From: DASXIF01 sp036498145 | GTDB taxonomy: Bacteria; Actinomycetota; Actinomycetes; Mycobacteriales; Jatrophihabitantaceae | Reading direction: 5' to 3' | Length of the DNA stretch: 64,000 bases | NCBI GenBank assembly: GCA_963708625.1 | Contig: CAVPSV010000005.1 | Coordinates: 1 to 64,000 of the forward strand | Part shown: in pieces, positions 34,680-42,355 of the stretch | How positions within the stretch are numbered: position 1 is the stretch's first letter | Layout: every line of letters starts with the position of its first letter | The notes under the pieces: generated by a model | Databases searched by the model: none | The model's input: only the letters and a program-made list of their open reading frames with translations | Told to the model about the DNA's origin: nothing | Made by a program: the position numbers and the translations under genes

Positions 34680-35581
34680 CCCCGCCGCGGCCGCTCCCGG
34701 CCGCGACAGGACCAGGCCGGCGCCGGCGGCAGGATTGGGTGGGCTACGCCTACCTGCTGCCGGCGCTGGGGATCTACGTTCTAGTCATCCTCGTGCCGGT
34801 GATCTACGGGGCCTGGATCTCCCTGTTCGACTGGAACGGCGTCTCCGCCGGCAAGTGGGTCGGGCTGCACAACTACACCCAAGCCTTCCACGACCCGGCC
34901 GTGCGTCAGGCGCTGCTCCACTCGATCGTCCTGGTCTTCTTCTACTCGCTGATCCCCGTTGCGATCGGTCTCGTGCTCACCGGCATCATCGCTCGCCACC
35001 CGTTGCGGGGCACCGGGATCTGGCGGACGATCCTGTTCCTGCCGCAGGTGCTCTCGGTCGTGGTAGTCGGGGTGTCGTGGCGGTGGATCCTGAACCAGGA
35101 CGGCCCGTTCAACGCGCTGCTGCGGGCCGTCGGCCTGGGCCGCTGGACGAAGGTGTGGCTGGGCGACTTCACCTGGGCCCTCCCAACCGAGGGCGCGATC
35201 GGCACCTGGATGCTGTCCGGTCTGTGCATGGTCCTGTTCCTTGCCGGCGCGCAGTCAATCGATCCGGATCTCTACGACGCCGCGAACGTCGACGGTGCCG
35301 GCGTGGTCCGAGAATTCTTCACCGTCACGGTCCCGGGTCTGCGCAACGTCATCGTGGTGGCGCTGGTGCTGACGTTCGCAGTGTCACTGAACAACTTCTC
35401 CCTCGTCTGGGTCACCACGCAGGGGGGTCCTGGCAATCAGACCCAGGTGGCCTCCACGCTCATCTACAGCCGTGCGTTCATCGTCAGCGCCATCGGCGAC
35501 GCATCGGCACTGGCCATCTTGCTCGGCATCCTGATGATGGCTATCGCCTACGGCTTCACCAGGCTCTCGGAGCGGGCATGA
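34646..35581 (+). CDS. ABC transporter permease (MalF-like)
   Basis: A 311-residue inner-membrane permease of the CUT1 importer. Six hydrophobic helices follow a Pro/Arg-rich start (WVGYAYLLPALGIYVLVILVPVIYGAWISLFDWNG). The EAA loop that docks the ATPase is seen as YDAANVDGAGVVREFFTVTVPGLRNVI. It overlaps the binding-protein gene by 34 bases, so an internal start further down is conceivable, but the first helix begins at about residue 30. It overlaps the second permease by ATGA. Confidence 0.9.
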   Translation: MDTVQHDAQVLAPPRPLPAATGPGRRRRQDWVGYAYLLPALGIYVLVILVPVIYGAWISLFDWNGVSAGKWVGLHNYTQAFHDPAVRQALLHSIVLVFFYSLIPVAIGLVLTGIIARHPLRGTGIWRTILFLPQVLSVVVVGVSWRWILNQDGPFNALLRAVGLGRWTKVWLGDFTWALPTEGAIGTWMLSGLCMVLFLAGAQSIDPDLYDAANVDGAGVVREFFTVTVPGLRNVIVVALVLTFAVSLNNFSLVWVTTQGGPGNQTQVASTLIYSRAFIVSAIGDASALAILLGILMMAIAYGFTRLSERA

Positions 35582-36402
35582 GCCGGCCACAGCCGTCGCA
35601 GACGGTCACCCGCTACCTGCTGCTGAGCGTGATTGCCGTCGGCACTTTGGCGCCGCTCACGATCGTGGTCCTGACCGCCTTCCAGAAACCAGGCGCATCG
35701 CTGTCGGGCATCACCTGGCCGCACCACTGGAACTGGGGAACCTTCTCCCGTGCCTGGGACACCGGTCAGTTCGGCGCGGCCTTCCGCTCCAGCGCACTCA
35801 TCTCCGTCGCCGTGGTGGCGATCGTGACCTGCGCGTCGACCGCTGCCGGATATGCGTGCGGCACCATGCGCTTTCCCGGGTCCCGGCTGCTGTTCTACGT
35901 GCTGCTCTCAGGCATGGTCGTGCCCTACGTCGTTTTGGTCGTACCGATCTATATCGAGTTCCAGAACACCCACCTGCTGGACTCCTATTTGGGGCTCATC
36001 CTGGCCGAGTCGGGTCTGTATCTGCCATTCGGTGTGTTCTGGATGCACGCCTTCTTCACCTCGGTGCCGCGCTCGTTGATCGAATCCGGCAACCTGGACG
36101 GGGCCGGCTCGTTCCGGGTCCTGGTGCAGATCCTGTTGCCGGTCGCTCGCCCGGTGATCGCGACGCTGATGATGCTCACGTTCCTGTCTTCGTGGAACGA
36201 ATACCTGGTGCCGCTGATCCTCGACGGCGACGGCCACATCCAAACCGTGTCCCTCGGCCTGGCCAGCTTCCAAGGCCAACACCTCACCGACGTCCCGTCA
36301 TTGTCGGCCGCGGCGATCATCGTCGCGTTGCCGGCCGTCATGATCTACCTCATTACCCAGCGATCGTTCTTCCGTGGTCTGCTGCAGGGGGCGATCAAGT
36401 GA
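35578..36402 (+). CDS. ABC transporter permease (MalG-like)
   Basis: A 274-residue second permease of the same importer with six helices. TLAPLTIVVLTAFQKPGASLSGITWP is the MalG-type first helix and periplasmic loop, and ESGNLDGAGSFRVLVQILLPVARPVI is the EAA loop. ATG at 35578 overlaps the stop of the first permease; its own stop overlaps the GTG of the CblS-like kinase gene, so transporter and enzymes are translationally coupled. Confidence 0.9.
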   Translation: MSRPQPSQTVTRYLLLSVIAVGTLAPLTIVVLTAFQKPGASLSGITWPHHWNWGTFSRAWDTGQFGAAFRSSALISVAVVAIVTCASTAAGYACGTMRFPGSRLLFYVLLSGMVVPYVVLVVPIYIEFQNTHLLDSYLGLILAESGLYLPFGVFWMHAFFTSVPRSLIESGNLDGAGSFRVLVQILLPVARPVIATLMMLTFLSSWNEYLVPLILDGDGHIQTVSLGLASFQGQHLTDVPSLSAAAIIVALPAVMIYLITQRSFFRGLLQGAIK

Positions 36403-37226
36403 GCGTGCTCAGCGAGGTGTCTGCCGTGGGCGTTACGCCGAAGACTCCTGAGGTGCGCCGTTTCCGCGACGTCCTGTACTGGGTCGACGGACCGACCGGT
36501 TACGTGCTGGCCTGTGACTCGAACGCAGGGATCGGCCAACGCCCGAACGACACCCTGCGCCAGCCGCCGCAGGAGACCGGTTACAGCGCGGCCAAGGTCG
36601 CGCTGATGGAAGTGATCGCCGCTGGTGCCACCCCGTTCGTGCTGACGAACGCCTTGGGCGGCCCGCGCGACGAGTACGGCCAGCAGGTGCTGGCCGGTAT
36701 TCGCGCAGCACTCGACGAGCTCGACGTCGAGGTGGTGCTCACCGGCAGCGACGAGACGAATGTGGCCACGACCCAGACCGCGGTAGGGGTCACCGTGCTG
36801 GGACGAGCTCCGGCGGCGTCGCTGCGCCTGGGTGGCGCGCGCGTCAGTGATGCGATCGTCTGCGTCGGCATCCCGAAGGACGGTCTGCTCGTGCCCTACG
36901 CCGAGGGGGACCGCGACATCGCCGACTTGCGCGACCTGCAACGCGCGCGACGCCTTGACCCGGTGCGGGAGATTCTGCCCGTGGGTAGCCGCGGCATCGC
37001 CTATGAGTCCTCGCTCATCGCCGACCTCGCCGGCGGCCAGGTTCGCTTCCGCGATCAGGCGACGGTTGACCTGCAGGCCTCGGCCGGATCGAGCACCTGC
37101 TTCCTGGTCGCGTTGGCCGCCGAGGCGATCAACGAACTGCGGCCACAGGTCCGGCCACCGATCACCGTTGTCGCCGACATCGTCGCGGCCGAGGCGCAGG
37201 CCATGTCACCGCGAAAGGTGGGCTGA
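36399..37226 (+). CDS. CblS-like PurM-superfamily kinase
   Basis: A 275-residue AIR-synthase-related protein. Its layout follows alpha-ribazole kinase CblS: LACDSNAGIGQRPNDTLRQPP with Asp40 and Asp51 in the metal/ATP region, ETGYSAAKVALMEVIAAGATPFVLTN, VVLTGSDETN (113-121) and SDAIVCVGIPK then EILPVGSRGIAYES. CblS phosphorylates the 5' hydroxyl of a ribonucleoside. In this operon PsuG needs a nucleoside 5'-phosphate and no PfkB-type pseudouridine kinase is present, so I infer that this enzyme makes it. GTG start at 36399 overlaps the permease stop. Alternative: a thiamine-monophosphate-kinase-like activity. Confidence 0.75.
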   Translation: MSVLSEVSAVGVTPKTPEVRRFRDVLYWVDGPTGYVLACDSNAGIGQRPNDTLRQPPQETGYSAAKVALMEVIAAGATPFVLTNALGGPRDEYGQQVLAGIRAALDELDVEVVLTGSDETNVATTQTAVGVTVLGRAPAASLRLGGARVSDAIVCVGIPKDGLLVPYAEGDRDIADLRDLQRARRLDPVREILPVGSRGIAYESSLIADLAGGQVRFRDQATVDLQASAGSSTCFLVALAAEAINELRPQVRPPITVVADIVAAEAQAMSPRKVG

Positions 37227-37227
37227 G

Positions 37228-38196
37228 GTGTCCTACGTCCCCGTCCTCGACCTGCGCGACGATCAGGCCCGGCTGGCCCGCCAGCTCGACGAGGTCTGCA
37301 GCGAGGTCGGCTTCTTCCAGGTTCTCGGCCACGGTGTCGAGGACGCGGGCGATCGTGCCTGGGCGGCGATGCGGCAGTTCTTCGACCTGCCGATCGAGGA
37401 ACGCCTGAGCGTGCGCTCACCTTCAGCGCAGTACCCGCATGGATACAGTCCGTTGGCTGGCGAAGCGCTCGGCCGCACCTTGGGGGCGGACGCGCCACCG
37501 GATCTGAAAGAGGTTCTCAACACCGGGCCGGTGGACTCGCCGCCGCACGAGATCACCGACGAGGACGAGTGGGTGGTGTGGTCGCCGAATCTGTGGCCTG
37601 CCAGCCTGCCCGAACTGCAGGCGAGCTGGACTGACTACCACCGCGCCGTGCAGGCGCTGGCCAACCGGTTGATGCGGTTGTTCGCGCTGGCCCTGTCGCT
37701 GCCGGAGACCTACTTCGACTCCTTCGTCGACCACGCCGCGTGCGGACTGCGCGGGATCTGTTACCCGGCGCGCACGACACCGCCGGCACCGGGCCAGCTT
37801 CGGGCCGGGGCGCACACCGACTACGGCACCGTGACTCTGCTGCGCCAGGATGCGGTCGGGGGACTCGAGGTCGTCACCCAGCAGGGCCAGTGGGTCGGCG
37901 TCGAGTCAGTGCCCGATGCATTCGTGGTGAACATCGGGGACCTGATGGCCGGCTGGACCAACGACCGGTGGCGCTCGACGGTGCACCGGGTGACCGATCC
38001 ACCGGTCGAGTACGACGCCGGGTTCAAGCGTCGCTTCAGCATGCCGTTCTTCCATAACGCCAACTGGGACGCCCGCGTGTCCTGCCTTCCCACCTGCCTG
38101 GCGCCGGGAGAGCAGCCCAAGTACGAACCGGTCATCGCCGGACCCCACCTGCGAGCGAAGTTCCGCCGTTCGGTGGACCTGGCGCCGACGTCCTGA
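37228..38196 (+). CDS. Isopenicillin-N-synthase-type Fe(II)/2-oxoglutarate dioxygenase
   Basis: A 322-residue oxygenase from the GTG at 37228. The N-terminal DIOX_N part (SYVPVLDLRDDQARLARQLDEVCSEVGFFQVLGHGV) and the double-stranded beta-helix core are complete. Iron ligands: GAHTDYG (His196, Asp198) and STVHRV (His253); 2-oxoglutarate is held by RRFSMPFF (Arg269, Ser271). The family includes thymine-7-hydroxylase and pyrimidine-nucleoside 2'-hydroxylase as well as antibiotic and hormone enzymes. Lying between a nucleoside-kinase candidate and PsuG, it may hydroxylate or demethylate a modified base or ribose. Substrate inferred only. Confidence 0.85.
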   Translation: MSYVPVLDLRDDQARLARQLDEVCSEVGFFQVLGHGVEDAGDRAWAAMRQFFDLPIEERLSVRSPSAQYPHGYSPLAGEALGRTLGADAPPDLKEVLNTGPVDSPPHEITDEDEWVVWSPNLWPASLPELQASWTDYHRAVQALANRLMRLFALALSLPETYFDSFVDHAACGLRGICYPARTTPPAPGQLRAGAHTDYGTVTLLRQDAVGGLEVVTQQGQWVGVESVPDAFVVNIGDLMAGWTNDRWRSTVHRVTDPPVEYDAGFKRRFSMPFFHNANWDARVSCLPTCLAPGEQPKYEPVIAGPHLRAKFRRSVDLAPTS

Positions 38197-38223
38197 ACGA
38201 TCAGTACATCGATAGGAGGAGTC

Positions 38224-39147
38224 TTGGTCCGCAGCACGTCCTCGCCGCTCGTGGTGTCCGATGACGTCCGTGCCGCCGTCGCCGGCGGACGGCCGGTCGT
38301 GGCATTGGAGTCGACGATCTTCACGCACGGGCTGCCACGTCCGCGCAATCTCGAGGTCGCGCTCGCCGCGGAACGTCAGTTGACCGATGCCGGGGTGGTG
38401 CCGGCGACGATCGGGTTGGTCGATGGCGACGCGGTCGTCGGACTCAGCGCCGAGCAGATCGAACGGCTGTCCAACGAGGAGTCGGTAAGCAAGATCAGCG
38501 TTCGTGACCTGCCGGTGGCCCGGGCCAAGGGCCTGTCCGGCGGCACGACGGTTGCGGCGACCGCGTACCTGGCCAACGCCGCCGGCGTGCAGGTGTTTTC
38601 GACCGGCGGGCTGGGCGGTGTGCATGTTGGCGCGTCCACCACCTTCGACGAGTCCGCCGACTTGACGGTGTTGGCGCGCACCCCGATTTTGGTGGTGTCC
38701 GCGGGGGTGAAGTCGATCCTGGACATCGGCGCCAGCCTGGAGCGGATGGAGACCCTGTCGCTGACCGTCGTCGGCTACAAGACGACGGCCTACCCCGGCT
38801 TCTACATCGCGCAGTCGGGATACGAGGTGGAGTACGCGGTCGACGGTCCCACCGAGGCCGCCGATCTCGTGCGCGCCCGGGACGCCTTCGGCATCGTCGG
38901 GGCCATCGTGGTGGCCAATCCGGTGCCCACCGCCGAGCAGTTGTCCGACGAGGAGCACCGTTCGGTTCTCGAGCGCGCCTGGCGTGCGGCGGAGTCGGCG
39001 GGTATCGCCGGTAACGACACCACACCGTTCCTGCTCGACTACATCCAGCAGGCCACCAACGGCCGCAGCCTTGACGTCAACGTCGCGGTGTATCGAAACA
39101 ACGTCGCCGTCGGCGGCGACATCGCCCGCGCGCTGTCCGAGCACTGA
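38224..39147 (+). CDS. psuG: Pseudouridine-5'-phosphate glycosidase
   Basis: A 307-residue PsuG, which cleaves the C-C bond of pseudouridine 5'-phosphate to uracil and ribose 5-phosphate. The catalytic pattern is intact: VVALESTIFTHGLPRP (Glu28), SVSKISVRDL (Lys89) and VVSAGVKSILDIG (Lys162), matching Glu31, Lys93 and Lys166 of the E. coli enzyme. GGTTVAATAYLANAAGVQVFSTGGLGGVH and GNDTTPFLLDYI are other hallmarks. The start is a TTG at 38224 with a strong AGGAGG (38214-38219). No fused or adjacent PfkB-type kinase PsuK is seen. Confidence 0.93.
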   Translation: MVRSTSSPLVVSDDVRAAVAGGRPVVALESTIFTHGLPRPRNLEVALAAERQLTDAGVVPATIGLVDGDAVVGLSAEQIERLSNEESVSKISVRDLPVARAKGLSGGTTVAATAYLANAAGVQVFSTGGLGGVHVGASTTFDESADLTVLARTPILVVSAGVKSILDIGASLERMETLSLTVVGYKTTAYPGFYIAQSGYEVEYAVDGPTEAADLVRARDAFGIVGAIVVANPVPTAEQLSDEEHRSVLERAWRAAESAGIAGNDTTPFLLDYIQQATNGRSLDVNVAVYRNNVAVGGDIARALSEH

Positions 39148-39149
39148 TC

Positions 39150-39956
39150 ATGGAACTCGACGCGAAATACACGAGCGCGGTCTCGCGACGGCCAGGCCCG
39201 CGGGTGCACATCGGCTGCGACGCCGGCGACATCGGCGAGTACGTCCTACTGCCAGGTGACCCGGGCCGGGTCAAGGCGATCGCCGAGCACCTGCACGATG
39301 CCCGACACGTGGCGAGTTCGCGCGAGTACACCACCTACACCGGCTCCCTGGCCGGAACTGCAGTATCGGTGACCTCTACCGGAATCGGCGGCCCCAGCAC
39401 TGCGATCGCCATCGAGGAACTCGTCCAGCTGGGCGCCAAGACGTTCATTCGGATCGGCACCTGCGGCGCGATGCACCCTGACGCGCACATCGGTGATCTG
39501 GTCATCGCAACCGGGGCCGTCCGTGATGAGGGAACCTCCCGGCAATACGCACCGGTCGAATATCCGGCCGTCGCCAGTGCCGATGTCGTCGTGGCCTTGC
39601 GCGAGGCAGCGACCACCCGCGCCTTCGCTCACCACGTCGGCGTGGTCCACACCACCGACAGCTACTACGCCCAGCACGAGCCCGACCGCATGCCGATCGC
39701 AGCCGAGCTGCTTGCCCGCCACGAAACCTACCGGCGCCTGAACGTGCTGTGCTCGGAGATGGAGACGGCCACCATCCTCGTCGTCGGCGGCGGTGCACTC
39801 GGCCGGCGCGTCGGCAGCGTGCTTGCCGTGGCCGGCAACCGGCTCGCCGGCGAACACCTCGACGCACCGGACACCACCGCCCGCCGCGACCAAGCGGTGC
39901 ACGACGCCATCCTCACCGCGATCGACGCGGTGCACCTGTTGGCCAACCAGAACTGA
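39150..39956 (+). CDS. Uridine phosphorylase-like nucleoside phosphorylase
   Basis: A 268-residue PNP/UDP-family phosphorylase. Phosphate-binding GDPGRVKAIAEHL near the N-terminus, IGGPSTAIAIEELVQLGAKTFIRIGTCGAM in the middle and CSEMETATILVVGG as the nucleoside-binding segment. It would convert an N-nucleoside plus phosphate to base and ribose 1-phosphate. It cannot act on the C-C bond of pseudouridine, so its presence next to PsuG means the operon handles ordinary or base-modified N-nucleosides as well. ATG at 39150, two bases after the PsuG stop. Confidence 0.9.
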   Translation: MELDAKYTSAVSRRPGPRVHIGCDAGDIGEYVLLPGDPGRVKAIAEHLHDARHVASSREYTTYTGSLAGTAVSVTSTGIGGPSTAIAIEELVQLGAKTFIRIGTCGAMHPDAHIGDLVIATGAVRDEGTSRQYAPVEYPAVASADVVVALREAATTRAFAHHVGVVHTTDSYYAQHEPDRMPIAAELLARHETYRRLNVLCSEMETATILVVGGGALGRRVGSVLAVAGNRLAGEHLDAPDTTARRDQAVHDAILTAIDAVHLLANQN

Positions 39957-39968
39957 GAAGGAGCCACC

Positions 39969-41069
39969 ATGGCCCGTGTCGCCTACCTGGACGCGTCTTG
40001 CCACTACGCCGGCAATCCCACGCCGGCGGTCGACAAACTCAGTCTCGATATCGCAGACGGAGAATTCATGGTGCTCGTCGGACCATCCGGCTCCGGCAAG
40101 TCCACCGCCTTGCGCATGGTGGCCGGACTCGAAGACGTGACTACCGGCGAAATCCGCATCGGCAATGACGACGTGGCGCGCAAGCCGCCGAAAGAGCGCG
40201 ACATCGCGATGGTCTTCCAGAACTATGCTCTCTATCCGCACATGTCCGTCGCCGAGAACATGGGCTACGCCCTCAAGCTCCGGCGCGTCGACAAGGCAAC
40301 GCGGGTGGCCAAGGTCCAGGAGGTCGCGAAGCTGCTTGACCTGGAGCCCTATCTCGACCGCAAGCCGAAGGCATTGTCGGGCGGACAGCGGCAGCGCGTC
40401 GCGATGGGACGCGCGATCGTCCGAGAACCGAGCGTGTTCCTGATGGACGAGCCGCTGTCCAACCTCGACGCCAAGCTGCGGGTGGAGACGCGCAGCAACA
40501 TCGCCGGACTCCAAGCACGGCTCGGCACCACCACGCTCTACGTCACCCACGATCAGGTCGAGGCCATGACGATGGGCCACCGCGTCGCCGTGCTCAAGGA
40601 TGGCCTGTTGCAACAGGTAGATAGCCCGCGCAACCTCTACGACCAACCCGCTAACGCCTTCGTCGCCTCATTCATCGGCTCGCCCCCGATGAATCTACGG
40701 ACGGCAGTGCTCGTCGAGGACGGCGTGCGACTGGGGAACATCACTATTCCCCTCGACCGGGACACCCAGGCTGCTGCCGCCCGCGCCGGGCTGAGCGAGA
40801 TCACGCTCGGCGTCCGACCCGAATGCCTGTCGGTGACCGATGCCGGCCGATCCGGTCTGAAGATGGAAGTGTCCCTGGTCGAGGAGCTCGGCGGCGACGC
40901 GTACGTCTACGGCCGGCTCGAGGGAGATACCGGGCAAGACAAGCTGTTCATCGTCCGCTTCGACGGGCGCACCTCGCCGAGCGTCGGCGAGACGGTGAAC
41001 CTGGACATGCGTACCGGCTCGGAGCACCATTTCAATCCGGTCTCAGGGCAGCGATTGGGCGCCGATTGA
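39969..41069 (+). CDS. ABC transporter ATP-binding protein (MsmK/UgpC type)
   Basis: A 366-residue ATPase of the CUT1 importer class. Walker A GPSGSGKST, signature KALSGGQRQRVAMGRAIVREP, Walker B VFLMDEPLSNLDAKLR, H-loop YVTHDQVEAMTMGH. The C-terminal 120 residues form the TOBE-type regulatory domain (GVRPECLSVTDAG, RTGSEHHFNPVSGQRLG). It closes the operon and supplies the ATPase that the permeases at 34.6-36.4 kb lack. ATG at 39969 with AAGGAG upstream (39958-39963). Confidence 0.92.
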   Translation: MARVAYLDASCHYAGNPTPAVDKLSLDIADGEFMVLVGPSGSGKSTALRMVAGLEDVTTGEIRIGNDDVARKPPKERDIAMVFQNYALYPHMSVAENMGYALKLRRVDKATRVAKVQEVAKLLDLEPYLDRKPKALSGGQRQRVAMGRAIVREPSVFLMDEPLSNLDAKLRVETRSNIAGLQARLGTTTLYVTHDQVEAMTMGHRVAVLKDGLLQQVDSPRNLYDQPANAFVASFIGSPPMNLRTAVLVEDGVRLGNITIPLDRDTQAAAARAGLSEITLGVRPECLSVTDAGRSGLKMEVSLVEELGGDAYVYGRLEGDTGQDKLFIVRFDGRTSPSVGETVNLDMRTGSEHHFNPVSGQRLGAD

Positions 41070-41291
41070 CACCGGTCAGCCGTGCGGACTTCGCCTCCGC
41101 GGGCGGCAGCCAGGACATCGCGCTGGTCGCTGAGGACGCGCTAACGAGCGCAGTTGTGCCTGGCAGCAGACCGTTATGCTCGTAGACGACGTGTCGCCCT
41201 CCCTCCGTACCGCCGCAGGACATCGAGCCATGACCCCCTCACACGAACCCGTTCCGCAGACAACGGCGCGGGGATCGGCAATGGGCGCGCG

Positions 41292-42071
41292 GTGACCGTC
41301 ACCGCATTATTCCTCGCGGTCTTCTTGGCCTGTGTGGTTGAAGCTGTCGAGGCCACCACCATCGTGCTCGCCGCTGGGACCGCTCGTGACTGGCGCTCGG
41401 CGTTGCTAGGCGTTGGGGCGGGCGTCGGTGTCTTGGCCGTGATCGTCGCTGTGCTGGGGCCGGCGGTGTCGACGATTCCGCTCGGTGGCCTGCGGTTGGT
41501 CGTGGGCACGCTCCTGTTGATCTTTGGGTTGCAGTGGCTGCGTAAGGCGATCCTGCGCGCCAGCGGTTACAAGGCTCTGCACGACGAACAGGAGATCTAC
41601 CGCACCGAACTGGCCACCGCGCGAGCGGCTATCGGTGGCGGTCGTCGGGGCGTCGAGGATTGGTATGCGTTCACCCTGTCGTTCAAGGGCGTCGTGTTGG
41701 AAGGCCTTGAAGTGGTCTTCATCGTGCTTACGTTCGGCAGTAACGAGCATGACGTCCCGCTGGCCGCGATCGCCGGCGCAACGGCAGTCCTGGTTGTTGT
41801 TGTGGCTGGCTTTGCCGTGCGCGCCCCACTGGCCCGGGTCCCGGAGAACACGATGAAGTTCATCGTCGGCATCATGCTCACCAGCTTCGGCACTTTCTGG
41901 GGCGTGGAGGGCGCCCACGGGCACTGGCCCGGATCGGATGCGGCTCTGCTCGTGCTGATCGCAGCGATTGCAGCGCTGTCGGTCGGTCTGGTGGTGCTCC
42001 TGCGGCGCCGACACGCCCAACAGGACGCCATCACGCACATCACGCTCTCGCCCAGTGGGGCTACGACGTGA
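41292..42071 (+). CDS. COG4280-like integral membrane protein
   Basis: A 259-residue membrane protein from the GTG at 41292. The opening FLAVFLACVVEAVEATTIVLAAGTARDWRSALLG and the middle VGTLLLIFGLQWLRKAILRASGYKALHDEQEIYRTE are characteristic of a conserved, uncharacterised transporter-like family (COG4280); the two-fold E-A-V-E-A / V-L-E-G-L-E-V arrangement suggests an internal repeat, as in LysE/TerC-type proteins. About six helices. Overlaps the following short gene by four bases. Substrate unknown. Confidence 0.72.
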   Translation: MTVTALFLAVFLACVVEAVEATTIVLAAGTARDWRSALLGVGAGVGVLAVIVAVLGPAVSTIPLGGLRLVVGTLLLIFGLQWLRKAILRASGYKALHDEQEIYRTELATARAAIGGGRRGVEDWYAFTLSFKGVVLEGLEVVFIVLTFGSNEHDVPLAAIAGATAVLVVVVAGFAVRAPLARVPENTMKFIVGIMLTSFGTFWGVEGAHGHWPGSDAALLVLIAAIAALSVGLVVLLRRRHAQQDAITHITLSPSGATT

Positions 42072-42271
42072 TCGGCAGACTCAGAGCGTTCGGCGCGTTC
42101 TGGTACGACTTCATCGTCGGCGATGATTGGCGGGTCGCGGTCGGTGTCGTCGCCGCACTCGCGCTCACCTATGGGATCTCTCGGACCCATGTCGCGGCTT
42201 GGTGGGTCTTGCCGGTAGCGCTCGTGATTTTCCTGCCGTTGAGCCTCTGGCGGGCCACGCGCAAACGCTGA
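42068..42271 (+). CDS. Short two-helix membrane protein
   Basis: A 67-residue protein, GTG at 42068 overlapping the previous stop. FWYDFIVGDDWRVAVGVVAALALTYGISRTHVAAWWVLPVALVIFLPLSLWRATRKR gives two helices separated by a short loop and a basic C-terminal end. The tight overlap with the COG4280-like gene suggests a small partner subunit. Function unknown. Confidence 0.7.
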   Translation: MIGRLRAFGAFWYDFIVGDDWRVAVGVVAALALTYGISRTHVAAWWVLPVALVIFLPLSLWRATRKR

Positions 42272-42355
42272 GGCAGGTTGCCGACAACGCCTAAGGATCC
42301 TGCGTCGGTCGGGCCAGTCCGGCCAACTCGATGAGTGGGTCGCAAACCGCGCGCC

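Noticed and set aside
35856..36398. Long open frame upstream of the CblS-like gene, in the same frame
   Set aside because: The region is fully used by the permease in another frame with clear membrane helices; the kinase starts at the overlapping GTG at 36399.
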